A stretch of 64,000 nucleotides of DNA from Macrothele yani (Eukaryota > Arthropoda > Arachnida > Araneae > Macrothelidae). The stretch's first letter is position 1; every line of letters begins with the position of its first letter. Below are positions 31,499-42,673 of this stretch, piece after piece. The stretch is from assembly GCA_039090855.1 (NCBI GenBank), contig CM076997.1:169740709-169804708 (forward strand), written 5' to 3'. The translations under genes and the position numbers were made by a program. Under the pieces are notes generated by a model. It did no database searches, was not told the DNA's origin, and saw only the letters and a program-made list of their open reading frames with translations.

Positions 31499-32713
31499 CA
31501 CAGTCGAATCACATTGTTGTGACCACCTCTTACTTTTGACGTCAACAGCGCGTAGCCAATGAAAGAAGGCAATTGTCGTGAGCTCCCTTGGATGGTATAT
31601 AAGGTGTGCTGTAGACAATCTGAAAACATATCACTCGTTGCTGTCATGCAGAAAAGGAGCGATTTATCAGCTTTGCAAAAAGGGATGATTTCGGCTTTCG
31701 GGCCAAGGGTGGCAGCATTTCTGAAACAGCGCAGCTTGTGAACTGTTCGCGTGCTGCTGTGGTTAAAGTGTATCATGATTGGAGAAATGGCACCTTTGCG
31801 AATAAGCGACGTGAAAACTGCGGAGTACCACGTGCCACTGATGTGAGAGGTAAACGTAGGCTTCGAAGGTGAGTGAGGGCCGATCGACACGCTACAGTGG
31901 AGCAACTCATTGGCCGAATGAATCAGGAGGCCCGAGGAAGTGTGTCTAAAATGATAGTTCAGCAAACCCTGATGCGTATGGAGCTCCGATGCTGACGGAT
32001 GGTCACTGTATCTATGCTAACGAAGGTGCATCGACAGAAAAGGCTTACATTTCCACGGCAGTATCTGAATCGGACCTCCGCTGATTGGCAAAGGACTGCC
32101 TTCTCCGATGAGTAACGTTTTCTGCTTCATAGAAAGCATGGACATTGGCGTATAAGGCGAGAAACATCGGAGAACAATCACTCTTCAACCATTGATGGGA
32201 GAACACAAAATGTTGGAGGCAACGTGATGGTTTGGGGAATGTTTTCGTGGCATTCTCTGTGTCCACTCATACCTGTGGAATGCACTATAGACCGAATTCG
32301 TTATGAATACATCCTTGCATACCAACGTACACCCATACATGTTGATTGTCTTCCCTGAGGCGGATGGGATTTTCCAGCACGACAATGCGACGTGTCACAC
32401 CGCTAGAGATGTCTGTGAGTGTTTGGGTTAGCACGATGAAGACTTCAAAGTACTTCCCTGGCCCACAAATCCCAAACTTAAACCCAATTGAGCATCAGTG
32501 GGACCACTTCGATCGTGTTGTTCACTCTATGGATCCTCCATCACGCACCCTCCAGCAGCTGCCAGATGCACTGCAGTCCTCATGGCTCCATATACCTGCG
32601 AACACCTTCCAGCTCCTTATTAAGTCCCTCCCAGCCCGTTTAGGTGTTATCTGCACTGCACAGCGGTTACTATGAATATTAGCTGGTGGTCACAATAATG
32701 TGACTCGACCGTG
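31499..32713 (+). mobile_element. Tc1-like transposon, complete ends
   Basis: Inverted ends CACAGTCGAATCACATTG and ...CAATAATGTGACTCGACCGTG (about 29 bp), TA at 31497-31498 and 32714-32715; 1,215 bp. A second, truncated member of the same family is at 35401-35740. Confidence 0.93.
31646..32672 (+). pseudogene. Tc1-like transposase, many stops
   Basis: Begins 'MQKRSDLSALQKGMISAFG' with later blocks 'GIFQHDNATCHTARDV' (second Asp) and 'HDEDFKVLPWP'. The Glu region is shifted and reads 'LKPNxAS'. Several stops and a likely deletion in the 'SPDLNPIEH' segment. Confidence 0.8.
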
Positions 32714-32721
32714 TATTTCTA

Positions 32722-34146
32722 CATTCATCGCCAAAACCTAGTTGCACCCAGAAGGACGAGTTGGATTGCAATGTAATTCGGAGGAAGGTAAAGGTTACAA
32801 GGAAAAATAAATACTTAAACATAGAGACTGATATAGGCAATATTTATTAAGCTACACGCCAATGAGTAGTGTCCTTCAGTATGGCATCGGGCCGCCATTG
32901 TTTGCTCACACAGCATGCCAGATGTCTCGGCATGGAGTTGTACATATTCCTAATGGTGTCCTGCGATAAGCCATCTCATGCAGCTTGAATATTTTCACGC
33001 ATTTCCTGGAGATTGTGCGGTAGGTGTAGAGTGCTGATAGCGCTTCCATGAGCATCCCACACATTTTCAATTGGCGATAGGTCTGGCGATGCGGCTGGCC
33101 ATGCCAGAGTGTCAGTGCCTTGAAGACAAGCTCTCAACACAGCAGCAGTATGCTGACGAGCGTTGTCCTGTTGGAAAATCGCACCGGAGTGAGCGTCCAG
33201 AAAAGGTACGGCCATTGGTTGCAGGACCTCATTAACGTAACGTTGGGCTGTCGAAGTGCCTGTAATGAACACCAAAAGTGATCTGACATCATAGGCAATT
33301 GCACAACACAATGACACCAAGCCTTCTGGACGTGTGACGCTCGACAACAAACCGTTTATCATGGCTCTGACCACCGTACCTCCACACACGGATTCGTTGG
33401 TCGTCTCCTCCAAGACAAAAGCGGGACTTGTTACTAAAGATCACCCGCTGTCATTCTGAGTGGCTCCATGACTGTCTGGCACGACACAGTCTTCAGCGAT
33501 GATGCAATTGTGTTAAGGGAAGTTGTCATAACGGTCTGCGTGCGTGTAGGCCTGTGTCATGCAGCTGTCTGCCAATGGTGCTGGCACTTATCGGACGATG
33601 CATGGAAAGTACCACTGCTCGCTGAATATCCGCAATCGTGGCTGTTAAGTCACTCCGCGCATCTCAGACGACCTGTCAGTCCTCTCTCTCCGTGGTTTGT
33701 CTAGTTCTCCCAGACCCTTCCTGTCGCTGCTGCGTGCTTTGTTCTACCCACAGCCGCCAATATCGTGCTATGGTGACACCCGTACGACCGGTATGGCGTG
33801 CAGTACGGCGCTAAGACTATCCCTAATCCCGGAGCCCGACGATGAGACCCCTCTAGAACTCCCCGTACTGCTGAAATTGCTTCCGAGCGTTTCCCCGAGG
33901 CATACTTCACTTGCAAAGGTTGTAACCAACACAACAGCATGAGAAAGAATAGCAAGCAAGCCCAACTGGACGACCTTGTTTAGCCGGTCAGGCACAGCTC
34001 TACGACCCATCCTTGTTTGCGTCACAAATGCGGTCGAGCATGACACTTGAATCAATTGCCTGTCTCACGATGTCAAATCTACCCACCAAGTTTCATTCCT
34101 GTCGGTTGCTTCCTTCTAGGTGCAACAATGTTTTTGACGATGAGTG
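32722..34146 (-). mobile_element. Tc1-like transposon, complete ends
   Basis: Inverted ends: CATTCATCGCCAAAAC...GTTGCACC at the left and the matching GGTGCAACAATG...GACGATGAGTG at the right. TA at 32720-32721 and 34147-34148. It begins only four bases beyond the target TA of the preceding Tc1 element. Confidence 0.88.
32976..34060 (-). pseudogene. Tc1-like transposase, DD32E spacing, frameshifted
   Basis: Minus strand. The N-terminal half (34060-33430) is in pieces. The core reads 'DDQRIRVWRYGGQSH' in one frame; from 33413 the frame 'TSTAQRYVNEVLQPMAVPF' leads to 'AIFQQDNARQHTAAV' and 'SPDLSPIENVWD'. The second Asp and the Glu are separated by 32 residues by codon count, like the copy at 61947-63370. 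The motifs survive but the gene is broken by frameshifts. Confidence 0.82.
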
Positions 34147-34148
34147 TA

Positions 34149-34844
34149 TAAGAACCGACCATCTTTGGAAAACAGTGCTGATCTCAGCTCAGTGTTACGC
34201 GTCTAGCTCGCTCGAACCCGAATTTTATATCCAAAACAGAGCCCGGGTCAGAACGAGTCCGAAAACTCTAACCAGTCTCTTTAGCTACAACTAATAATGA
34301 AAAGATTCTTCTTCTACATTGCTACTCTCTGCTTTTCCTGCTCTTAACCGATTTGTTTCTAAATTAGGGAGTGGGTAAGGGATATTTCTGTGTTTCTATA
34401 ATACAATCTCACGATATTCTCTGACCATTCGTTTCCTCCTGAAATTCTTCAGCCAAGCGGACATTCGGCACAATCAAAATGCGCTGCTGTCTGCGTAAGT
34501 TGCTCAATTAAATTAGCAGAAGGAGTGGTATAAACCATCTAGTATCTACAGTTCTTAAAGAAGTTTTTCGTTTTCCGCAGAAACCCGCTAATACGTGGCA
34601 TTTGGTCATTTTCTCTTCAAGCGCTGAGTAAATAGACCTCCACAGTCTCCATCCAAACCTAGTTGTCGAAGAATTTTCGTTACCAATTAGGAAGTGTAAT
34701 TGAAATATCGTATGCTGAATTATACAAATCACAGTTAAAAAGAAAACTCAGAGCCAAACCGTCGTAAATGTTGTACAGCCCGAACCCGGCTCGAGCCTTG
34801 GCTCGGCATCGGGCTTTGTCCGGCTCAGCACAGCTGATCATCCA
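34149..34844. other. No gene recognised
   Basis: Mixed composition. A GGCTCGAGCC/CCCGAACCCGG-rich patch at 34775-34835 and a similar one at 34205-34260 may be fragments of one repeat. No frame is supported. Confidence 0.4.
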
Positions 34845-35372
34845 AATATGAGATTGGATTCCATTGGATAGGAAAACATCTAGAGGAAGATCACGTGGAA
34901 GATACTTTTATTTCAATGACAAGACAGCCCTGTGTGGGCTCTGGCCTTTTCGAGGAGGTTTTTTTCGTGAGATCTCCGAGCGAGAGATTTTTACGATGTA
35001 GAGTCGTTAGCCCCACGTTCAACCTCCAACCTGGGGGACCTTGGGACAAGTGCTCGGGGCCGACTTCACAGGGAACCATCCACGCATTCGCGTCTCCAAA
35101 CAAAGGGAGTCTGCGGGAAACCCCGGAAAACCCAAGGACTAGATGGCCGGCAGGACCGGTCGAACACCCGCGAGAAACGTTCGCCTCCCACACAATGCAC
35201 AGAGACTTAACCAACTGCTCTATGACAGTGGCACGTGGAAGATTGGTCGATGAAATTCGAAAGAATGACGGAATGATATGGAATAAAATTACTCAAGATA
35301 GGGACGTGTAAAAAACTTAGGGAGATCTTCATCAAGCGGTTGATTAAAAATGACTGATGATGGTGATATATA
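34845..35372 (+). mobile_element. RTE LINE 3' relic split by SINE-C
   Basis: Pieces 34845-34903 ('GATTGGATTCCATTGG', 'AGAGGAAGATCACGTGG') and 35232-35372 ('GATGAAATTCGAAAGAATG' to 'ACTGATGATGGTGAT') join into the RTE 3' end. The interruption is bounded by a 12-bp duplication. Confidence 0.8.
34904..35231 (-). mobile_element. SINE-C (third tRNA-derived SINE family), one copy
   Basis: Bounded by perfect 12-bp repeats CACGTGGAAGAT (34892-34903 and 35232-35243). On the minus strand the head has an A-box-like TAGAGCAGTTGGTTAAG and a B-box-like GGTGTTCGACCGG, then a 250-bp body unrelated to SINE-A or -B. It reads through 'GGGTTTTCCGGGGTTTCCCG' into an A-poor 3' end. The tRNA-like head, length and duplication support a SINE. 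Confidence 0.8.
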
Positions 35373-35400
35373 CACACTTACTCACGAGTGTGTATATGTA

Positions 35401-35740
35401 TACAGTCGAGTCACATTATGTAACCACCAGCAAATATCCAGAGTAACCGCCGCTAGAAGTGCTGGGATTGCTTCAATAAGGTACTAGAAGGTATTTATAG
35501 GTAAGTGGAGCCGTGCTGAGTGCAGTGCATCTGACAGCTGCTGGAGGGTAGGTGGTGGAGGGTCTATAGAGCAAAAAACACGTTCGAGGTGGTCCCACAA
35601 ATTCTCAGTTGTGTTTAAGTCTCGGGAATTAGGGAGCCAGGGAAATACTTTGAAGTCTTCATCGTGCTCTTTGCAACCACTCTCGGACATTTCTAGCTGT
35701 GTGACACATCGCATTCCCCTGACTGAACTACTTAGGCAAG
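35401..35740 (-). mobile_element. Tc1-like transposon fragment, same family as 31499-32713
   Basis: Left end ACAGTCGAGTCACATTATGT after TA, followed by minus-strand transposase C-terminal sequence 'HDEDFKVFPWLPNSRDLN' then 'TENLWDHLERVF'. The rest of the element is missing. Confidence 0.82.
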
Positions 35741-35838
35741 GCTTAGCACTACAACTTGCCGTTTTGACTCGTGTGTTACCTCAGTAGTACGTCATAGACT
35801 CTTTATCAGTGGCTACAGATCGATTTTCGTGCTACGTT

Positions 35839-37196
35839 ATAACACATAAAAAATTCAACCGTCTTCCGCACGATTTACTAGACAAAAATTCTTTAATGTA
35901 AAAACAACGAGGTTAAAAGCCTACACATAGTTAAAACACACTACGGTCAGATTCTCACTGGAATATGCGGCGATCATTTGGAGTCCTAGCCAAGTAACTC
36001 TAGTAAATGAAATTCAGAAAAAGTTTCTTCGACACCTTTTCTATAAATCGACCGGTGTTTATGTAGCGGACATCCCGACTGCTGACCTTCTGACATTTTT
36101 CAAGATGACCTCTCTGCAATCGAGAAGGAAGGCTCTCCAACTCAAGTTCCTGTACGGCATCTTCAATGGAGAGATAGACGATACTCAAATTGTAAACCAA
36201 TTAAGTTTCCGTGTCCCATATTTACCGAGGACAAAATGTGAACTATTTGCAGTGCCATTTTACAGAACTGATGCTGGAAAAAATCCTCCGTTATGTAAAA
36301 TGTGTAGGCTTCACAACTCACTTGAAGAATGTCTGGATATTTTTAATGTATGTAATAATTTTTTTCATAAAGCATGTTTTGCAAGACTGTAAATATCACT
36401 TGGTAGTTATCACTGTAAATATAAATATAGCAATTCCTGTAACTAGATTTACCGTCTGTAGGGATGTGCTTAAAATAAATAAATAAACAATAAACAAGAA
36501 CTTTCGAGACTGCCTCAGTCTTTTCATCAGGTATGAATCTTATCAAGATGACAGCAGGCTGTATACAGTGGCAGATGGGCTGTGATGACAAAGTGCTTGT
36601 GAAGTATTATTAAATCATAAATAACATGATACGTGTCAGCTTTGAAAGCAGTTGTAATTAATTAATCAATGTCAATATTTTGTAAGTCATTCTAAAATAA
36701 AAGTTTTCAAGGTATTGGCACCACACAAGGAAAGTCATCATGACAGCAGTCTTGTTGGTTGGGTATTTTTGCAAACTTTCTGTAAGAAGAGTTAAACTTT
36801 TCGACTTTGGGGTGATTAACATGATCGCTGCTTTCCCACAGGGGTTGGAATGTTTCATTAAGGAGTGGGCACGACGCTGCTCTAGCTTAGGATTTGTTTT
36901 GATGTTGTATCTGTGCTCATTCAGGCTTTCAACACAATTGCTTTCAAAATTGACACATATCATGTTATTTACGATTTTATAACACTGCGCATGCCCATTG
37001 CCATTCCAGCCGATCTCCCGCTGTATACAGCCTTCTGTCATCTTGATAAGATCCACAGCTGATGAAGAGCCTGAGGCAGTCTCGAAAGTTCTTGTGTGTT
37101 TTAACTATGTGTAAGCTTTTAACCTCATTGGTTTTACATTAAAGTATTTTTCTCCAGTAAATCGTGCGGAAGACGGCTGAAGTTCTTATGTGTTAT
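35839..37196. mobile_element. Fold-back element with LINE inserted in the left arm
   Basis: Long inverted repeats. The right arm (about 36930-37196) is the reverse complement of the left arm (35839-35940 continued at 36492-36660). Shared blocks: ATAACACATAA, GTCTTCCGCACGATTTACT, TTAAAACACA, AAGAACTTTCGAGACTG, ATCAAGATGACAG and AAATAACATGATA. The left arm is cut by a LINE tail at 35941-36491. No coding. Probably a non-autonomous DNA transposon; the target duplication is unclear. Confidence 0.75.
35941..36491 (+). mobile_element. LINE 3' end (Jockey/CR1-like), inserted in fold-back arm
   Basis: Carries the C-terminal part of a reverse-transcriptase protein: 'RFSLEYAAIIWSPSQV', 'IQKKFLRHLFYK', 'TSLQSRRKALQLKFLYGIF', and after 'RTKCELFAVPFYRT' a stop near 36390. 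It ends in an (AAAT)n-like tail. This layout (C-terminal 'sLe.RR...fLykil') is typical of Jockey/CR1-group LINEs, not RTE. It may be the 3' end of the LINE family at 60927-64000. Confidence 0.8.
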
Positions 37197-37645
37197 GTCT
37201 TATCAGTTACTTATAAAATCTTCACTAAGGCACTGACATATCGCTTAGAGAAGACACTGGATAAGACACAACCAAGAGAACAAGCTGTATTCAGAAGTGG
37301 GTACAATACTGTAGATCCTATCCGTGTACTTACAGAACTTATTGAAAGAGCGAACGAGTATGAGTTCGCACTATGTGCGACTTTTGTTGTTCGTAAAAAG
37401 GGCTTTAGATTCCGTGAAACTATCAGAGTTTATAATGCCCCTGAAATTCTGCTGGGTTGAAGATGCATACATTAACTATTAATAACATCTATGAAAATGC
37501 AAATGCATAATTTCAGAGGGGACATTTCCAAGAACAGCACGTACAAAATTTTAAAAGGTGGCACCATGTCTCCCAAATTCTTCAATGCCAGATTGCAGAA
37601 TGCCTTCAAGCATTGAAGTGGGAAAACAAACGAATAAAGATTAAA

Positions 37646-37759
37646 GGATATTATTTAACATACCTTCGTTTTGCTGACGACATGGATATTATTTAACATA
37701 CCTTCGTTTTGCTGACGACATGGATATTATTTAACATACCTTCGTTTTGCTGACGACAT
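37646..37759 (+). repeat. 38-bp tandem triplication over the RT catalytic motif
   Basis: Three exact 38-bp copies (37646-37683, 37684-37721, 37722-37759), each encoding 'YLTYLRFADD'. The unit is not a multiple of three, so it shifts the frame. Confidence 0.95.
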
Positions 37760-37958
37760 GGTCACTTTTGCAAGTATCCCTTTAGAACTTTAGAGTGTGA
37801 TCCAGGAACTTGCTGACAACAGTAAGGAGGCGGTATTAAAATGACCTTACTGAAAACAAAATTATTGTACAATTCTTTTACAAGAACTGAAAACTTAGAA
37901 GTCAATGGGGCAAAACTAGATGTCTACATTTATCTTGGACTAGAAGTCTGTACTGGCT

Positions 37959-38812
37959 TGGCCCGGAAAACCAGAGCAGAATTTACAGCTACACAAAACT
38001 AAAACGTACTTTGGACGACATTTGTTGTTAAAACAGAGACGAGGAAGTTAGATGTATTTGTTTTCATACTGGAGACTACCTTGTTCATACTTCAGTGCAG
38101 AAGAAGAATAACGTTTACATATACGCAACAGAAGTATGTAGTCAGCTTTAAATCTAATCTGCCATTGAGAAATGGCACGCCTATCTGCGTTACTTTCTTT
38201 TTACTACTAAGGTAAGTTAGTTTAAGAAAGCAGTTCTGTTTCTTTACAGCAGCCGGTCTTCATCCTTTTCAGATTCGTGGACAATATGACAAAATGGAAT
38301 ACCACTCACGGGAAAAAGAAAAGTAAAAATGCATGTGCTTGTTATGAATATCAATTATTTCACAGAGGTTCTGAGTCCTAAAACTTTCGAAAAAAGAAAA
38401 CTGTGCAATTAACATGATATCTGTGTTACAAGAGAGTCCGATGTAGCTACCTGATATATCTATATTCTCAATACTCTTAAAAATTTTCAGTTACATAATT
38501 TATCGCATCACATCTCATAGCATGTTTCTGAATTCTGCACCCGAGGTATCTGGATATTCATTTCACAATTTTAAAAATGCGTTTTCTCTATTTTTCTAAT
38601 TCCGTTGGAGACGACTCAGAGGGGGAGCATTAAAAGAGTGCTCAGCGGTCCAGGGTTTGAACACCCCTGATTTAGAGGAAGCTTTCATTATTTGCATTTA
38701 GTGGCAGAGAACGCTTGATGAATGTCTGAAACGGGTCCTGCCAGCCCGTAAACTGGAATTCCGAGTCGGGGCCCCGGCAGGGTCGGACTTTCCAAGGCAC
38801 GTGGACTGACTT
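37959..38812. mobile_element. Unclassified 0.85-kb insert in the RTE relic
   Basis: It separates 'ATTTATCTTGGAC' from 'TCTACTTTGGACAACAG', which are contiguous in intact RTE copies, and a TTGGAC-like duplication flanks it. The interior is AT-rich with a GC-rich end ('GGGTCCTGCCAGCCCG', 'GGGGCCCCGGCAGGGTC'). No coding or terminal repeats recognised. Confidence 0.5.
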
Positions 38813-39002
38813 CTACTTTGGACAACAGATATCAAGCGGATGCCACATAGAAGAAAATGTTAATAGGCATATAAAACTAGGCTGGGAGAGCATTCCGAAT
38901 AAACAGTGTAAGTTTAAAGAGCAATTTACCATTTCCCTAAAAGTCAAGTGTTTAAGCAGCACATCATTCCAGTTCTTACCTTTGAATCAGAGACATGGAC
39001 CT

Positions 39003-39214
39003 TTTTTTGGTTGGGGTTTGACAACCACAGAGAGCAACTCGATGGACAATAAAGAATCACCCGCCCCTAACTTAGGTTCACTGGTTCCAGGGAAGGGAGG
39101 GAGTTAGTGCCATAAGATAAACACAACATCCATGCCTCACCAGGATTCGAACCCGGATCCATCTCGTACGAATGACCATAAGCCAGCGTTTAGACCTGCA
39201 CCACAGGAGCGACT
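39003..39214 (-). mobile_element. SINE-B copy with 12-bp target duplication
   Basis: Flanked by GACATGGACCT (38992-39002) and GACATGGACCTT (39215-39226), inside RTE coding sequence. Diverged body and head. Confidence 0.9.
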
Positions 39215-39313
39215 GACATGGACCTTAATTAAAAACAAAATGTACAGAGGCTGCTGTCAACCCAGAGAAGCAAGGAGTGATGAAACTCTGGTGTGACCGA
39301 GAAAGATAGGAAG

Positions 39314-39542
39314 GCCTCCCCGGCGGCGCTGTAGTCTAAGCGATGGCTTCTGATCATTGGTTCAAGATGGGTCCTGGTTCGAATCCCAGTGAAGCATGGA
39401 TGTTGTGTTTGTCTTACGGTACTGGTTCTCTCCCTTCCATGGAACCAGTGGCCCTAAATTAAGGACAGACGACTGCTTATAGCCCACTGAGTTGCTCACG
39501 GTGGTAGTTAAATCTCCAATCGAAAAAAAAAAAAAAAAAAAA
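39314..39542 (+). mobile_element. SINE-B copy with 12-bp target duplication
   Basis: Flanked by AAAGATAGGAAG (39302-39313 and 39543-39554). Long A tail; B box GGTTCGAATCCC intact. Confidence 0.93.
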
Positions 39543-39570
39543 AAAGATAGGAAGATGGATCAGAAAAATA

Positions 39571-39797
39571 TTTTTGTAGAAGGGGGGGGGTTACAGGTCA
39601 CCGTGAGCAACTCGATGGGCTATAAGTAGTCACCCGTCCCTAATTTAGGGCCACTGGCTCCAGCAAAGGGAAACGGCCAGTGCCATAAGCCATGACACAA
39701 ATACAACATCCATGCCTCGCCGGAATTCGAACCCATATTCTTGTGGGACGAATGGTCTGAAATCAGAGCGCTTAGACCACTGTGCCACCGGTGTGGC
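39571..39797 (-). mobile_element. SINE-B copy
   Basis: The head ends at 39797 (GCCACACCGGTGGCACAG on the element strand). The body includes CCTAAATTAGGGACGGG. The tail side is a G run instead of T at 39582-39591. Inserted in the RTE relic just before 'AAAATGACAAGAG'. Confidence 0.85.
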
Positions 39798-40044
39798 AAA
39801 ATGACAAGAGTTCATGACAGTATGATTAGAGACCCTCAAGTGTCAATGATCTGGACATATTGCTAGAAGAACTAGACATTGTTGGACAACTGAAATAGCA
39901 TACTGGATGCCAAGGGACAGAAATAGGCCCAGAAGAAGATAGTATAGGCGATGGGTGTATGAAATTCGGAAGCATGTGGGAGTCACACGGAGAAGAATGG
40001 CTCAGTACAGAGAGTTGTAGAAGAGACTTGGGGAGACCTTATAA

Positions 40045-42149
40045 TGACACACGCATATACATGTGTGCGAGATACACATGTGTGCTTTGGCGAGATACGC
40101 ATGCGTGTGTGTGTGTGCGTGAAGTTCAAAGACTCCTGTGATCACAAAACCTATTGTGTGTGTAGAAGAAGGGTTATGATTCTAATACCTCGTTTTGAAG
40201 AACGGAAAAACCTGCCCAAGTACTCTCGTCAAAATTATCTTATTTTGAACACGAACGAAAGCTCGCGGTACTCGGAATGCATAAAGTTCTCAGCAGATGA
40301 GTGCTCAAACTGCTCATGAAGAAACAGACTCAACTAAAAAATGAAAATCATATTTGAGCATGAATATATCCAAATAAAAAAATCACGCGGGTTGTCCATC
40401 CTCGGAAAGGAAGTCAATTCTTTCTTCGGTTTTTAAATTTAAAACTCCAGATTCGTATGGAATCGTTTGAATTAAAAACCGGGCGAGGTATTTGCTTTGT
40501 ATTATCTCTGTAAGAGACATTTTTGACACAAATCCAGTGTTCTGTTGTAAAAGAAGCAGTGTTATAAGTATGTTAACAAATTTTCCGCATATTCTTGTTT
40601 CTGATAGCGCTAACACAAAACAATAGTAACTTTATAAAACATTACGAATAATAAAAATATTAGGATTAGGAGAAATAGAAGTCTCCACCACTAAATGATA
40701 ACTACTTTTAAAGAAATTCCAGAGCTAATTTCATAACTTAATGAAGAAAGCAGAAATACTCAAATTATAACTTCATTATAAGCATAATTTCAGACTTCAA
40801 TGAACGCAACATTTTGTCGGAAATGAGAAGAAATTTGTCAGCGCAACCTAATATAAATTAAAGGTGTTAATATCTTATGAATATATATTGATTCATGTTA
40901 AATGTTTTCAGTGCGAAATTTTATTTTTTCAGTAATATTCTTTTATGACTTCTCAGGCCATTTTTTATAAGAAAAGTAGTTTCAAGTATTAAATTTTGCC
41001 CAGATTTTCGAGCTTTACTTCATCCTAACAACATGGGGACATTATTAACAGCTTTATTATTAGACACAGTAAGGCCACTTTCCAGCAAAAAATGTCTGAA
41101 CTTCCGACTTTGACACACTTTTCCCAAGAATGTGACTTTTCACACTTAACTACGAATGCAATATTGTATTAAAAGAAAGCTTATGAAAGCATACAACTTT
41201 ATGATTTCAAAGCTAAAACAGCATTTCATGTTTTATGTTATTGGAATACCAAAAATGGAGCTTCCTAGTCAAAAGAAATAATGCTAATCCTCTCAGAATA
41301 AGAAACAAAATTTCAGGGCAAATGGCATAAGAGAAAAAAAGAGGAGCTATTTTGCAATAAATAAAAGAGCTGGAAGAGTAAACCGAAAACAGGTAACAAA
41401 CAGTCAGTGAAAACGAAAATTCCATTACCTGAGAATTTACAACCCTGCACATATAGCTTCAACTATCTTAATTCATATAAGTCAAAAAGAGTGGAAGATA
41501 ATGTTGCATCGTGCACATTAGCTCCTAACTCATAGAAAATGTCTCCAATCTTCTGTACGAGATAATTAAAACGATACTTCAGAACTCAGGACAGCACTGA
41601 GATAGCAGAAGCTGGCTTTAAAATATAACTAATCTAGAAACTATCCACAGGGATTAGAAAAATCTCAACAAAGATTTTCATATAGGGTATAACAATAATA
41701 ACATTCGAATTAAATGTTTGACTGAATTTTTTGTTGGAACACATGCTGCCGAACAGGAGAACTTGGGGAAATGGTGCGAGAAATATCTATCTGGCAAAAG
41801 GTGTACGTTAAAAATATCACTATTCAAAGAATGTCTCACGAAGTTTAGAAAGAACATATTTTAAATCATTGTAGAATATTTCAGGAAATTTCTACTGATC
41901 ACTGAATCATCGTTCATTTATTTCTCACAATGTGTTAAGAAATGTATTTTTAAATTATTCTACAAAATTTAAGTCATATTTTTCACTTATTCTAAATGGT
42001 GAATTTTAAATCTTTCGAAGGAAAACGATTTTAAGGCACGAGAACACTATAAAAACTGTTCTTCAAGTCCGAGAAAAACGATAAATATTTGTTTTTACTA
42101 TTTTCCGCAAACGACGGTGTACTTGGACTTTCATTTTGTCTTGAAGTAT
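40045..42149. other. AT-rich region, no gene recognised
   Basis: A short GT-rich run near 40100-40121 and otherwise about 2 kb of AT-rich sequence with only short chance frames on both strands. No elements or RNA genes seen. Confidence 0.5.
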
Positions 42150-42245
42150 GGTGTCCATCTAAAGGATACAGGCAGACCCTCGTCTCTGATTTGGAGTCCC
42201 TGGTTCCAGGAATGGAAGAGAGTAAGTGCCGTGACACATGCGCAC
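42150..42245 (-). mobile_element. SINE-B body fragment
   Basis: Diverged body segment: 'TACAGGCAGACCCTCGTC', 'CCCTGGTTCCAGGAATGG', 'GAGTAAGTGCCGTGACAC'. Followed by a GC-rich patch (42255-42325) not part of the SINE. Confidence 0.55.
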
Positions 42246-42452
42246 TCTACATGCCCAGGGCCGGCGGGACTATAGTGGTCAACCGGGGCAGTAGCCCTGG
42301 GGCCCGCGCCTTCACGGAGCCCCGCAGTTTTGGAAATAAAAAAATTATTTTGGGTAGAACTTTTATACTTATTTGTTTTTGAAAGTTCTAAGTTGCGAGA
42401 CCCTTAAAAACATTTTTTTTTTTTAGTTTCCAGTTGCCCCACTGTCGTATAG

Positions 42453-42673
42453 CTTTTTTTTCTTTCACTGGAAATTTAACGACCACCGTGAGCAAGTCTT
42501 TGGGCAATAAGCAGTCGCCCGTCCCTAATTTAGGGCCACTGGATCCAGGGAAGGGAGAGAGCCAGTGCTGTAAGACAAACGCAACATCCATGCCTCACCA
42601 GGATTCGAACATGGACCCATCTCGGAAGAATAGTCAGCAGCCATCGTTTAGACCACTGGGCACCCGGGACGGC
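42453..42673 (-). mobile_element. SINE-B copy
   Basis: T run at 42453, full body ('CCACCGTGAGCAAGTC', 'CGTCCCTAATTTAGGGCC'), and a head ending GCCGTCCCGGG on the element strand. B box GGTTCGAATCC with one change. Confidence 0.9.

Larger units (their letters stand above)
37200..40044 (+). mobile_element. RTE LINE relic broken by insertions
   Basis: RTE sequence continues through 37200-37958, 38813-39002, 39215-39313, 39543-39570 and 39798-40044, in correct order. The frames are ruined ('SVTYKIFTKALTYRL', 'KTQPREQAVFRSGYNT', 'TYLRFADDM'). The gaps are an unclassified insert (37959-38812) and three SINE-B copies. It reaches the end of the LINE protein region ('RRLGETL' near 40025) and then loses the tail. 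Confidence 0.85.
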
